A DNA stretch of 58,227 nucleotides, taken from assembly GCA_029267445.1 (NCBI GenBank), contig JAJUIU010000015.1:1-58227 (forward strand), given 5' to 3'. Below, one piece after another: positions 1 to 9,400 of the stretch (its first letter is position 1; every line of letters starts with the position of its first letter). The position numbers were made by a program, and so were the translations under genes. This stretch comes from Rhodospirillaceae bacterium. GTDB taxonomy: Bacteria; Pseudomonadota; Alphaproteobacteria; Azospirillales; Azospirillaceae. The notes under the pieces are model-generated. The model was given only the letters and a program-made list of their open reading frames with translations, had not been told where the DNA came from and did not search any database.

Positions 1-598
1 AGCCGCCGCCCAGGCCGGTGCGCCAACGCACCCCGACCTCCCCGAATCGGAGCGGCGCGCCGCCGCTGCCCGGCTCCGCCGCGTCGGCCCGCCCCAGGCC
101 CGCCATGGCGTGCAGGCGCGGCCCGTCGCCGCCCAGGGCGTGGCTGCCGAACAGGGCGAGGCTGGCGGATTCCAGCCCGTCCTCGCCGCCCGCGTTCATG
201 TAGCTGGCCGCCACCCCGACCGCACCCCGCGGCAGGTCCAGGTCGGCCCCGGCGGTCAGCCCGTCCGTCCACAGCGTGTCGCCCACCCAGCGGGCGACGC
301 CGGTGAGGAACAGGCCGAGCCGCCGGGCGAACCCGGCCCCCTCGGTGAGACCGGGCGCCAGTGCCGCCGCCGGCAGCTCCTGCCCCTGGAGTTCCAGCGC
401 CAGCGTGTCCATGGACAGGGCGGGTGCCGGCCCGGCGGCGCGCAGGTCGAGCCGGTGGGCCATCTGCTCCAGCGCCACCGCCTGCGGCCCCTCCGGCCAG
501 GGCTGCGCCACCGATCCGCCCGTCGGCGACGCGAGGCCGAGCATCGCCGCCGCGACAAGGGCCGGCGGTCCGATCCGCCGGCAGCGTCCCCTCCGCAT
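1..598 (-). CDS. Secreted protein of unknown function, C-terminus beyond the window
   Basis: An open frame with no stop runs off the left edge, so only the first 199 residues are visible. I chose the ATG at 598 because a GGGGAGG-type ribosome site precedes it and codon third positions downstream are almost all G or C. Residues 1-32 look like a Sec signal: an Arg-rich start, a hydrophobic stretch with MLGLAS, then SVAQP. The mature part alternates short hydrophobic and Gly-rich segments such as GVAASYMN, SLALFGSHAL and AMAGLGRAD, which could be beta-strands of an outer-membrane or periplasmic protein. I recognise no family. The opposite-strand frames here have much poorer codon use. Confidence 0.6.
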   Translation of the reverse strand, partial: MRRGRCRRIGPPALVAAAMLGLASPTGGSVAQPWPEGPQAVALEQMAHRLDLRAAGPAPALSMDTLALELQGQELPAAALAPGLTEGAGFARRLGLFLTGVARWVGDTLWTDGLTAGADLDLPRGAVGVAASYMNAGGEDGLESASLALFGSHALGGDGPRLHAMAGLGRADAAEPGSGGAPLRFGEVGVRWRTGLGGG

Positions 599-1078
599 CC
601 CCAACCTCCCCGATATTGCCGGGGCGAAGGTCGGGCGGCAGGGCTGTCATCATGGTTAACGGGCGGTCGGGGTCACCCTCTTGTCACTGGTTCCCGTCAC
701 GCCCGGTCACCGCCGGGGCGGGGATCGGCCGTCTGCGCGCCGGGACCGGCCTGCGACCGATCATACGCTTATGGCTGCCCTGACCGAATTGCGGATTGAC
801 CTTGGCGGCTCGAACGTCCAATTAGCCGTTCCATGCAGGAAATTCGTTAACCGGCGCCATCACGCCTCGCCGTTGGGCGCCCTACCCGTGGCGGTCCCGA
901 AAGGGGTCGCCGCATCTTCCGCCGCGTCGCGGGCGCGGCCCCGTGGACCTTTCGTCCGCCGCCGTCGTTGGCACCAGACCCGGGGGGGAACGCCCGCCGG
1001 CGGGGCCATGAAAGGCAGGCCGGGCGGGCCAGGGCCCGGTCCCGCGGCATCGCCGGACACCAACCAAGGAGAAAGACA
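599..1078. other. Divergent intergenic region, about 480 bp
   Basis: No convincing gene is seen between the leftward secreted protein and the rightward PfpI-like gene. A possible sigma-70 promoter for the rightward gene is TTGACC at 796-801 and AATTAG at 820-825 with an 18-nt spacer. The rest is GC-rich sequence without a coding signal. Confidence 0.4.
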
Positions 1079-1651
1079 TTGACCGATCAGCCGCTCGCCG
1101 GAAAGACCGTCGCCATCCTCGTCGCCAACGGCTTCGAGGAGCTGGAGATGACCGAGCCGCAGCGCGCGCTGCTGAAGCTGGGCGCCGCGCCGAAGATCAT
1201 TTCGCCGGAGCAGGGCCTCGTGAACGGGTGGCACGGCGCCGCCTGGGGCCACTACTTCCCGACCGACAAGCATGTCGGTGACGTGCTGGCCGCCGACTTC
1301 GACCTTCTGGTCCTGCCGGGCGGCGAGCGCAGCATCACCAAGCTCGCCAACAACGCCCATACCCGCCGTATCGTCGGCAGCTTCATGGACGCCGGCAAGG
1401 GTGTCGCCGCCATCGGCGGTGGTGTCGGCCTGCTGGCCGTTGCGGAGCGCGCCAAGGGCCGCACCGTGGCCGCCCCGGAGGGTGCGGTCGAGGCGCTGAC
1501 CGCCCAGGGCGCCAAGGTCGCCGAGGAGGACGCCGTCGTGGTCGACCGCTTCCTGGTCACCGCGAAGGGCCAGGAGAACCTGGCCGAGTTCGTCGAGCAG
1601 ATGGGCAAGGTCTTCGCCGAGGCGATCGCCCAGCGCAAGCAGGCCGCCTGA
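1079..1651 (+). CDS. DJ-1/PfpI-like protein lacking the nucleophilic cysteine
   Basis: This 190-residue protein has the DJ-1/PfpI fold signature: VAILVANGFEELEMTEP at the N-terminus and FDLLVLPGGERS in the middle. The start is taken as the TTG at 1079, with AAGGAG at 1066-1071 spaced 7 nt upstream; the frame extends further upstream but without a ribosome site. In active members the nucleophile elbow reads AICHG. Here the equivalent segment is AAIGGGVGLL, so both the catalytic Cys and the following His are Gly. The protease, deglycase or glyoxalase chemistry of the family is therefore unlikely. It may be a structural, chaperone or sensing protein. A clear terminator follows. Confidence 0.85.
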   Translation: MTDQPLAGKTVAILVANGFEELEMTEPQRALLKLGAAPKIISPEQGLVNGWHGAAWGHYFPTDKHVGDVLAADFDLLVLPGGERSITKLANNAHTRRIVGSFMDAGKGVAAIGGGVGLLAVAERAKGRTVAAPEGAVEALTAQGAKVAEEDAVVVDRFLVTAKGQENLAEFVEQMGKVFAEAIAQRKQAA

Positions 1652-1695
1652 CGGTTATCGCCTCTGGCATTGCCGCCGGGGGGCCGACAGGGTAC

Positions 1696-1728
1696 GGGCG
1701 CGTTCGGGATGCCGGACGCGCCCTTTTT
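1696..1728 (+). terminator. Rho-independent terminator after the PfpI-like gene
   Basis: GGGCGCGT (1696-1703) pairs perfectly with ACGCGCCC (1716-1723) and is followed directly by five T residues. It lies 45 bp after the stop codon of the PfpI-like gene. Confidence 0.85.
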
Positions 1729-1775
1729 CTGTTATGGGTCGATTGGCTCCGCCGACGAAGGCCCAATCGGACCCC

Positions 1776-2624
1776 ATGCCCCGCCCGCAGACCTCCAATC
1801 CCATCGCCCGTCCCCTGCAACGGCTGCGACGGGAATTCGCCCGCGATGCGTCGAGGCCCGACGCGGACCGCGCCGTCGAACAGGGTGACGAGCGTGTGGG
1901 CGAAGTTCCGCCCGGCTGGACGCCGGTCAGCATCGCCACCTGGAACATCCATTCCTGCGTCGGGCTGGACGCGCGCTTCGCGCCGGAGCGGACCGCCAAG
2001 GTGATCAAGGCGCTCGACGCCGACGTGATCGGCCTGCAGGAGGTCGGCTGGCATCACCGGGGTGAGATCGGCATCGACCAGTTCGCCTTCCTGGCCGAGG
2101 CCACCGGGCACCGGGCGATTCCAGGCCCGACCAAGAACAACCGGGCCGCCCATTACGGCAACGCCGTGCTCACCCGGCTGCCGGTGCTGGACGTGCGGAG
2201 CGTGGACCTGTCCCTGCCGATCCGGGAGCCACGCGGCGCGCTCGCCGTGACGGTGGAGGCGGCGGGGGCCCCGCTCAGGGTGGTGGTGGCCCATCTCGGC
2301 CTCGACCCCTGGGAACGCAACGCCCAGGTCACCCGCGTTCTGGACTTCCTGGAGGCCGAGCCCGCCCTGCCCACCGTCTTCATGGGCGACCTCAACGAAT
2401 GGCGTCCGTCGGCCCCGCGCCTGCGCCGTCTTTACGAACGGCTGCCGGACTGCGCGGCCCCGCGTAGCTTCCACGCGCGTCTTCCCACGCTGCGGCTGGA
2501 CCGCATCTTCGTGTCGGACGACCTGCGCCTCGCCAGCTTCCACGTGGTGCGCAACGCGCTGACCCGCCGCGCGTCGGACCATCTGCCGGTGAAGGCGGTG
2601 GTGGGCGTCAGGCCGGCCGCGTGA
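1776..2624 (+). CDS. Endonuclease/exonuclease/phosphatase (EEP) family protein
   Basis: A 282-residue protein with the EEP metallohydrolase motifs in order: IATWNIHS (metal-binding Asn), VIGLQEVGW (metal-binding Glu), HLGLDPWER, FMGDLNEW (Asp/Asn pair) and the C-terminal RASDHLPVKA (catalytic Asp-His). The family cleaves phosphodiesters or phosphomonoesters in nucleic acids, lipids or sugars. Substrate cannot be read from sequence. No signal peptide is evident. An upstream in-frame ATG at 1734 nearly abuts the preceding terminator, so the ATG at 1776 is preferred, although its ribosome site is weak. Confidence 0.85.
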   Translation: MPRPQTSNPIARPLQRLRREFARDASRPDADRAVEQGDERVGEVPPGWTPVSIATWNIHSCVGLDARFAPERTAKVIKALDADVIGLQEVGWHHRGEIGIDQFAFLAEATGHRAIPGPTKNNRAAHYGNAVLTRLPVLDVRSVDLSLPIREPRGALAVTVEAAGAPLRVVVAHLGLDPWERNAQVTRVLDFLEAEPALPTVFMGDLNEWRPSAPRLRRLYERLPDCAAPRSFHARLPTLRLDRIFVSDDLRLASFHVVRNALTRRASDHLPVKAVVGVRPAA

Positions 2625-2649
2625 CCACGCCCGCCGCCTCGCCGACGTC

Positions 2650-2760
2650 CCTCGCCCTTCGACAGGCTCAGGGTGAGGGACTTCACGGTGAGCAGCGCTC
2701 CTGAACGGGGCGTTGCCATGGGCATCACCCACCCCTCACCCTGAGCCTGTCGAAGGGGGA
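2650..2760. repeat. Inverted pair of CTTCGACAGGCTCAGGGTGAG palindromic repeats
   Basis: Copy 1 (2650-2679) contains CTTCGACAGGCTCAGGGTGAG. Copy 2 (2731-2760) is its reverse complement, so the two can fold into one long hairpin with a loop of about 50 nt. The pair sits between convergent genes (EEP protein and ctaA), where such an element could act on both transcripts. Two further inverted pairs occur inside genes at 8961-9043 and 56292-56421. Confidence 0.9.
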
Positions 2761-2792
2761 GATCGGTTCTTCGCCGTCCATCCGTCCAGCGG

Positions 2793-3878
2793 CTACGCCG
2801 CCTCCGGCCGGGCCAGCTCGTGGAAGCACCAGACGATCAGGGCCACCAGCACGAAGGCCCCGCCCTGGTGGGCCGCCGCCAGCGGGATCCAGACGAAGCT
2901 GAGCAGGGTGGAGATGCCGAGCAGCACCTGCACGCCCATCATCGCCGCCAGCGCCAGGGCCAGCGTGCGCAGCCGCCCCTCCGCCCCGCCCTTGACCACC
3001 CGCCAGCACCAGGCCCAGACGGCGAGGCCGGTCAGGATGGCCAGCCAGCGGTGGGTGAACTGCACGGCGGCCGTGTTCTCCACGAAGTTCACGGCGGCGG
3101 GCGACAGGTTCCACATCTCCGGCGGGGCGAAGGTGCCGGCCATCAGCGGCCAGGTGTTGTAGGCGTGACCCGCGTCCATGCCGGCGACGAAGGCGCCCCA
3201 GACGATGGTGATCGACAGGAGCGCCGTCGCGGCCCACAGATGGCCGGAGAGCGCCCCGGCCCGCGATGGCCGCATCCCCGCCGGGCGCGGGTCCAGCACG
3301 TCCAGCGCCACCTTGAACAGCAGCGCGAAGATGATGAAGGCCACACCCAGGTGCAGGGCCAGCCGGTAGTGGCTGACGTCCGTGCGGTCGACCAGGCCCG
3401 ACTGCACCATGAACCAGCCGAGGAAGCCCTGCAGCCCGCCCAGCGCGAACAGGCCCAGGCCCTTCCACTTCAGCTCCCGCGTCAGGCGGCCGGTGGCCCA
3501 GAACCAGACGAACGGGACGAAGAAGACGAGGCCGATCAGCCGGCCCCATAGGCGGTGGAACCACTCCCAGAAATAGATGTACTTGAATTCGTCCAGGCTC
3601 ATGCCCCGGTTGATCACCTGGTACTCCGGGATCTGCCGGTACTTCTCGAACTCGGCCAGCCACTGCGCCTCGTTCAGGGGCGGCAGCGTGCCGGTGATCG
3701 GCCGCCATTCGGTGATGCTGAGCCCGCTTTCCGTCAGCCGGGTGATGGCGCCGATGATGGCCATGGCGAAGACCATGCCGGCACAGGCGAGCAGCCACGC
3801 GCCCACGGCGCGGGTGGCCCGCGCGGCCTTGTCGCTGATGCCGCCGGCGGCGGCCCGGTCGAGGGTGGCGGTGGTCAC
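2793..3878 (-). CDS. ctaA: Heme A synthase (CtaA/COX15)
   Basis: This 361-residue integral membrane protein converts heme O to heme A for aa3-type cytochrome oxidases. Family hallmarks are visible: a first transmembrane segment followed by GAITRLTESGLSITEW, then EFEKYRQIPEY, the heme-ligand segment FWEWFHRLWGR, a second set of helices with SHYRLALHLG, and FTHRWLAI and AHQGGAF near the C-terminus. Length fits alphaproteobacterial CtaA. The start is the GTG at 3878, with a weak GGAAG upstream. It converges with the EEP gene and has no other cytochrome-oxidase assembly gene beside it. Confidence 0.95.
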   Translation of the reverse strand: MTTATLDRAAAGGISDKAARATRAVGAWLLACAGMVFAMAIIGAITRLTESGLSITEWRPITGTLPPLNEAQWLAEFEKYRQIPEYQVINRGMSLDEFKYIYFWEWFHRLWGRLIGLVFFVPFVWFWATGRLTRELKWKGLGLFALGGLQGFLGWFMVQSGLVDRTDVSHYRLALHLGVAFIIFALLFKVALDVLDPRPAGMRPSRAGALSGHLWAATALLSITIVWGAFVAGMDAGHAYNTWPLMAGTFAPPEMWNLSPAAVNFVENTAAVQFTHRWLAILTGLAVWAWCWRVVKGGAEGRLRTLALALAAMMGVQVLLGISTLLSFVWIPLAAAHQGGAFVLVALIVWCFHELARPEAA

Positions 3879-3921
3879 GGCAACGGGTCTTCCGGATGGT
3901 TCGCGACGCCGATATGGACCC

Positions 3922-3939
3922 TGACCACCCCCGTGGTCA
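3922..3939. promoter_or_regulatory. Perfect dyad upstream of ctaA
   Basis: TGACCAC and GTGGTCA flank a 4-nt CCCC centre, 44 bp upstream of the ctaA start. The placement suits an operator or a leader hairpin. No regulator is identifiable. Confidence 0.35.
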
Positions 3940-3947
3940 AACCCTTG

Positions 3948-3976
3948 CGACCCGGCGTCGCGGGGACGCCGGGTCG
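3948..3976 (-). terminator. Strong hairpin after oligopeptidase B gene
   Basis: CGACCCGGCGTC (3948-3959) and GACGCCGGGTCG (3965-3976) form a perfect 12-bp stem with a 5-nt loop, 11 bp beyond the ptrB stop. There is no T-run, so it may be an imperfect terminator or a 3'-end stabiliser. Confidence 0.5.
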
Positions 3977-3986
3977 TCGAGCCCCC

Positions 3987-6236
3987 TCACTCCACCCCGT
4001 GCGCCCGCAGCAGGAAGGCCTGGGCGAGCGCGATCTCCTTCAGCCGGTCGAACCGGCCGGAGGCGCCGCCATGGCCGGCCCCCAGGTTGGTGTAGGAGAG
4101 CAGGACGTTGTCGTCCGTCTTGCGCGCCCGCAGCAGGGCCGCCCACTTCGCCGGCTCCCAATAGGTCACCTGGCTGTCGGCGATGCCGGCGGTCATCAGC
4201 ACGTGCGGGTAGGGCCGCGCCGTGACGTTGTCGTAGGGGCTGTAGGACTTCAGACGGAAATAGGCGTCGGGCTCGTTGGGGTTGCCCCACTCGTCATACT
4301 CGCCCTCGGTCAGGGGCAGCGTGTCGTCCAGCATGGTGGTGACCACGTCGACGAAGGGCACGTAGGCGACGGCCGCCCCGTACAGCCCCTCCGGCGCCAT
4401 GTTCATCACGGCACCCACCAGCAACCCGCCGGCGGACCCGCCGGACATGCTGATGTTGCCGGGCTTGGCGAAGCCCTTCTCCACCAGGAACTGGGTGGCG
4501 TCGATGAAGTCGGTGAAGGTGTTGACCTTGTGCTCCAGCTTCCCGTTCTCGTACCAGGCGCGGCCCAGGTCGTCGCCGCCGCGCACATGCAGGATGGCGT
4601 AGGCGAAACCCCGGTTCAGCAGCGACAGCGCGGTGGTGGAGAAGGTCGGGTCGGTGCCGAACCCGTAGGAGCCGTAGCCGTAGACGTGCAGCGGGGCGGA
4701 CCCGTCGGTCGGGCGGTCCTTGCGGTAGACGATGCTGATCGGGATCATCGTCTTGCCGTCGCGGGCCGGGGCCATCAGCCGCTCCGACGTGTACAGGCTG
4801 GCGTCGTAGCCGCTGGGGATCTCCTGCACCTTGCGCACGGTCAGCGTCCGCGCGGCCATGTCGTAGTCGTAGGTGGTCGGCGGTGTGACCATCGACTGGT
4901 ATCCCAGGCGCAGCACGTCGGTGTCGTAATGCTCGTTGGCGCCCGCGAACACCGTGAAGGCGGCATCCGGGAAGGCGATCGTGTGCTCGTTCCCGGCCGC
5001 GTCGCGCACCCGCACCCGGTCCTGTCCGTCCACCTTGTCGAACACGACCAGCCAGTTGCGGAAGGCGAGCACGCCGGTGATGTAGACGTGGTCGTCGCCG
5101 GGGATCACCTCCACCCAGTTCTCCTTGCGCGGATCGGCGGCCGGGGCGCGGACGAGGCGGAAGTTCCGGTGGGTGTCGTTGGTGCGGATCCAGAGGGTGT
5201 CGCCCTGGTTGGTGACGTAGGTCTCCACGAAGGGCTTGCGCTCCACGAACAGGGTGGGCGTCGCCTCCGGCTGGTCGGCCGGCAGCAGCCGCACCTCGTT
5301 GGTGGCGTTGTTGTCGGAGTAGATGACGATCCGCTCGCCCGACAGGGTGCGCGTCAGGCCGACGGTCCAGGGGCCGTCCGGCTCCGCGTGCACCACGGCG
5401 TCGTTGCCGGGGGCGCTGCCCATGGCATGGCGCATGACCTTCTTCGGGCGGATGTTCTCGTCCTGCAGGGTGTAGAACAGGTGCCTGCCGTCGGCCGACC
5501 AGGCGATGGAGGCACTGCTGGTCTCCGTCAGGTCGGGCAGGTATTCGCCGGTCTGCAGGTCCTTGATCCGGACCGTGAATCGGATCGATCCGTCGTCATC
5601 CTCCGCATAGGCGAGGTAGCGGCCGTCCGGGCTGGGCGTCAGCGAGGCCACGCGGATGTAGCCAGTCCGCTCGGCCAGCTGGTTCACGTCCAGGATGGTG
5701 GTGAACTCCCCGGCGGAGCCCCAGGGGCGGCGCACGAAGATCGGGTACTGCTTGCCGGTCTCGAATCGCGACTGGTACTCCCAGTCGCCCTCGCGGTAGG
5801 GCACGCCAGTGTCGTCCTGCTTGATGCGGCCCAGCAGCTCGTCGAACAGGGCCTTGCGCAGGCCCTCGTCCTCCTTGCCCAGAACCTGCTCGATGTAGGC
5901 GTTCTCCGCCTTCAGGTGGTCCAGGATCGGCGCGTCGTCCACGGTGGGATAGTCGGGATCGCGCAGCCAGAAATAGGGGTCGACGCGGACATCGCCATGC
6001 TTCTCGAGCTTGGTTTCGATGACGGTGGCGACCGGCACGGGGCCGAAACTGCTCTGCTGGAACGGCACTGTCTTCCTGTCCTCCGTTGCGGCCTCGGCCG
6101 CCGGGGCCGCCGTGGCCTTCGACGCGGCGGCGGAGTTCGCGGCCGAGACCTGATCGAACGCGATGTAGGTTAAACCAACCACTGCCGCACCGAGGAATAC
6201 GGTGACCGCACCCTTGCCCAACGCCGAACCCGACAT
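3987..6236 (-). CDS. ptrB: Oligopeptidase B-type S9A serine peptidase, exported or membrane-anchored
   Basis: A 749-residue prolyl-oligopeptidase-family protein, beta-propeller first and alpha/beta hydrolase second. The catalytic triad is readable: Ser601 in SGGSAGGLL, Asp687 in TAGIADSQV and His722 in GAGHGGASG. The Ser-Asp and Asp-His spacings of 86 and 35 match oligopeptidase B, which cleaves short peptides after basic residues. I chose the ATG at 6236, preceded by GGGAGCGGGC. The new N-terminus (VTVFLGAAVVGLTYIAF) is a signal peptide or anchor, unlike the cytosolic E. coli enzyme, and an Ala-rich linker follows. The frame extends upstream to 6470, but that part has no family similarity. 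Confidence 0.92.
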   Translation of the reverse strand: MSGSALGKGAVTVFLGAAVVGLTYIAFDQVSAANSAAASKATAAPAAEAATEDRKTVPFQQSSFGPVPVATVIETKLEKHGDVRVDPYFWLRDPDYPTVDDAPILDHLKAENAYIEQVLGKEDEGLRKALFDELLGRIKQDDTGVPYREGDWEYQSRFETGKQYPIFVRRPWGSAGEFTTILDVNQLAERTGYIRVASLTPSPDGRYLAYAEDDDGSIRFTVRIKDLQTGEYLPDLTETSSASIAWSADGRHLFYTLQDENIRPKKVMRHAMGSAPGNDAVVHAEPDGPWTVGLTRTLSGERIVIYSDNNATNEVRLLPADQPEATPTLFVERKPFVETYVTNQGDTLWIRTNDTHRNFRLVRAPAADPRKENWVEVIPGDDHVYITGVLAFRNWLVVFDKVDGQDRVRVRDAAGNEHTIAFPDAAFTVFAGANEHYDTDVLRLGYQSMVTPPTTYDYDMAARTLTVRKVQEIPSGYDASLYTSERLMAPARDGKTMIPISIVYRKDRPTDGSAPLHVYGYGSYGFGTDPTFSTTALSLLNRGFAYAILHVRGGDDLGRAWYENGKLEHKVNTFTDFIDATQFLVEKGFAKPGNISMSGGSAGGLLVGAVMNMAPEGLYGAAVAYVPFVDVVTTMLDDTLPLTEGEYDEWGNPNEPDAYFRLKSYSPYDNVTARPYPHVLMTAGIADSQVTYWEPAKWAALLRARKTDDNVLLSYTNLGAGHGGASGRFDRLKEIALAQAFLLRAHGVE

Positions 6237-6496
6237 GCCAGCCCGCTCCCTGAATTGACGAACCGGAACGACAATATGGGTGCCCCGTCCGTTCGGCCAT
6301 ACCCTTCTGGGTGCCGCTTCGACATCGCGGGATCGATGGGCGGCGTCTTGCCACAGGGCGGACCGGCGGATGGACCCGATGATGCGGAGGGCGAACTTGT
6401 ACACCCCGAAGGATTGCGCCATGTCAACGACGGGGCGCACGGCAGCCGGAAATCTGGCATGCTTCCGCAAGCGCCACGGAACCGTTCACCGGCCTC

Positions 6497-9400
6497 ATGA
6501 TGACCGACCTGACCCTCGCCTTCGGCCTCGCCTTCACGGACCTTTACGACCGCGACGGTCTGGTGCGCATCGACAAGCGGTTCCTCGACCATCTGCGGGA
6601 GGCTGACGCCGCGCTTCACACCCGCCTGCTGGCCGGCCGCGCCGATCCGGACGCGCTGGAGCCCAAGGCGGAAAGCGACCTGCTGATCGCCCTGGGCCCG
6701 CACCTGGACGATTTCCTGGGCGCCTTGTTCGGCATCCGGGCGGAACTGACGGCGTTGCAGGCGAAGCACCGGGAGCTGGCGCCGCTCTACACCGTGAAGC
6801 GGCTGTTCGTGCAGCGCCGCGCGGCCAAGGCCGTGGCGCCGGAGGAGGCGGCCACCCTCGACCCCGCCCACCTGCTCCAGACCCTGGACCTTCCCGCCGA
6901 TCCCGGCACCCCCGCCTTCGAACTGGCCTTCGCGCATGCCGTCACCGCGTGGGAGGCGGACGAGGCCGCGAACGCCGCGAAGCTGGACGCCGCCGCCCGC
7001 TACGCCGCCTGGGCCCTGCATGCGCCTGAGGGTCGCGCCGTGCACGGTTCCGGCCTGCTGTTCCAGGTGCCGCGCAAGACGGACCCGATGAACCTCGTCC
7101 ATCCCGAGACGATCGAGGTCGACGGGGTCACCATGCTCCAGCTGCCGTGGGAGAAGCGGCGGCACCGGGAAGGCTTCGCCCTGACCGACGCGGGTGCGGA
7201 CCTCGCGGGGGCTCTCGATCAGGCGAACTACTGCATTTGGTGCCACAACCAGGGCAAGGACAGCTGCTCAAAGGGGCTGAGGGACCGCAAGACGGGCGAG
7301 TTCCAGAAGTCGCCCTTCGGCGTCACGCTGGCGGGCTGCCCGCTGGAGGAGAAGATCAGCGAGTTCCACGCGCTGAAGGCGGAGGGGCACCCGGTCGGGG
7401 CGCTGGCCATGATCGCTGTGGACAACCCGCTCTGCGCGGCCACGGGCCACCGCATCTGCAACGACTGCATGAAGTCCTGCATCTACCAGAAGCAGCAGCC
7501 GGTCGACATCCCGCAGGCGGAGACGCGGACGCTCAAGGATGTGCTGGCCCTGCCCTGGGGCTTCGAGATTTATGGCCTGCTGACCCGGTGGAACCCGCTG
7601 AACCTGCGCCGCCCGCTGCCCCGGCCGGACAGCGGCTACAAGGTGCTGGTGGTGGGGCTGGGGCCGGCCGGCTTCAACCTGTCGCACCACCTGATGAACG
7701 ACGGGCACACGGTCGTCGCAATCGACGGGCTGAAGATCGAGCCGCTGCGGCCGGAGGTGAGCGGCGTCGATCCGCTGGGCAACCGGGTGCCGTTCCGCCC
7801 GATCCGGGACATCGCGTCCTTGCGCGAACCGCTGGACGACCGGGTGATGGCCGGCTTCGGCGGCGTGGCGGAGTACGGGATCACCGTCCGCTGGGACAAG
7901 AACTTCCTGAAGATCGTCCGCCTGCTGCTGGAACGGCGGGCCGCCTTCGCAATGATCGGCGGGGTGCGCTTCGGCGGCACCCTCACCATCGACGACGCCT
8001 TCGCGGCCGGGTTCGACCATGTCGCCCTGTGCATGGGTGCGGGCCGCCCGACCGTGATCCCGATGAGGAACGGCCTCGCCCGCGGCGTGCGGCAGGCGTC
8101 CGACTTCCTGATGGCGCTGCAGCTCACGGGGGCGGCCCGGCTGGACACGCTGGCGAACCTGGAGGTGCGCCTGCCCATCGTCGTCGTGGGTGGTGGGCTG
8201 ACCGCCATCGACACCGCGACCGAGAGCCTCGCCTACTATCCGGTGCAGGTGGAGAAGTTCCTCCAGCGGCACGAGGCGCTGGCGGCGGAGATCGGGGTGG
8301 AAGCCCTGCGCGCCCGCTGGACGGAGGAGGAGCGGGAGGTCGCGGACGAGTTCATCGCCCACGCCCGAGCCCTGCGCGCCGAGCGCGAGGCCGCCGCGCG
8401 GGAGGGCCGGGCGCCGCGCATCCAGGCGCTGCTGACGGAATGGGGCGGTGCCACCCTGGCCTATCGCCGCCGCATGGTGGACGCGCCCAGCTACACCCTG
8501 AACCACGAGGAGGTGGAGAAGGGCTTCGAGGAGGGCATCCGCTTCGTCGAGACCGCCACGCCCACCGCCGTGGAGGTGGACCGGTACGGCCACGCGTCGG
8601 GCCTGACGGTGACGCTGGGCGACGGCAGGGCGAAGACCCTGCCCGCCCGCACCATCCTGATCGCCGCCGGAACCCAGCCGAACACCGTGCTGGCGCGGGA
8701 AGACGGCCGGATCGAGCTGGACGGCAAGTATTTCCGCGCCCTGGACACGGACGGCAGGCCGGTGACGCCGGAGCGCCTGTCCAAGCCGGCGGCGGTGCAT
8801 GTGCTGATGCACGGGGCGGGCGACGGCCGGTTCGTCAGCTTCTTCGGCGATCTGCACCCCAGCTTCGCCGGCAACGTGGTGAAGGCCATGGGCGGGGCCA
8901 AGCAGGGCTACCCGGTGGTGAGCCGCATCCTGGCGGGGCGGCCGCCGGTCGAACTTCAAACCTCGCCCTTCGACGGGCTCAGGGTGAGGTCGGAGGGGAC
9001 GACCGCCGCAACCGGCCCTCATCCCGAGCCTGTCGAGGGAGGGGGCCGGCGCACGCCCGCGCAGACGCTGATCGCCCGCATGAACCAGGAACTCCGCGCC
9101 GTGGTGGAGCGGGTGGAGCGGCTGACGCCGACCATCATCGAGGTGGTGGTGCGCGCCCCCCGCGCCGCGCGGCGGTTCGAGCCGGGGCAGTTCTACCGCC
9201 TGCAGAACTTCGAGGTGCTGGCGCCCAAGGCCGCCGGCACCACGCTCGCCATGGAGGGCCTCGCCCTGACCGGCGCCTGGGTGGACAAGGACCAGGGCCT
9301 GCTCTCCACCATCGTGCTGGAGATGGGCGGCAGCTCCGACCTCTGCGCCTACTTGAAGCCCGGCGAGCCGGTGATCCTGATGGGTCCGACGGGCGAGCCG

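Noticed and set aside
110-799. 229-residue rightward frame at the left edge
   Set aside because: Poor codon bias and Arg/Pro-rich composition; the leftward frame has a signal peptide and consistent G/C third positions.
3555-6173. 872-residue rightward frame across ctaA and oligopeptidase B
   Set aside because: It is the antisense of two clearly recognisable genes, has low-complexity Gly/Val/Arg composition and no domain; long antisense frames are expected at this GC content.
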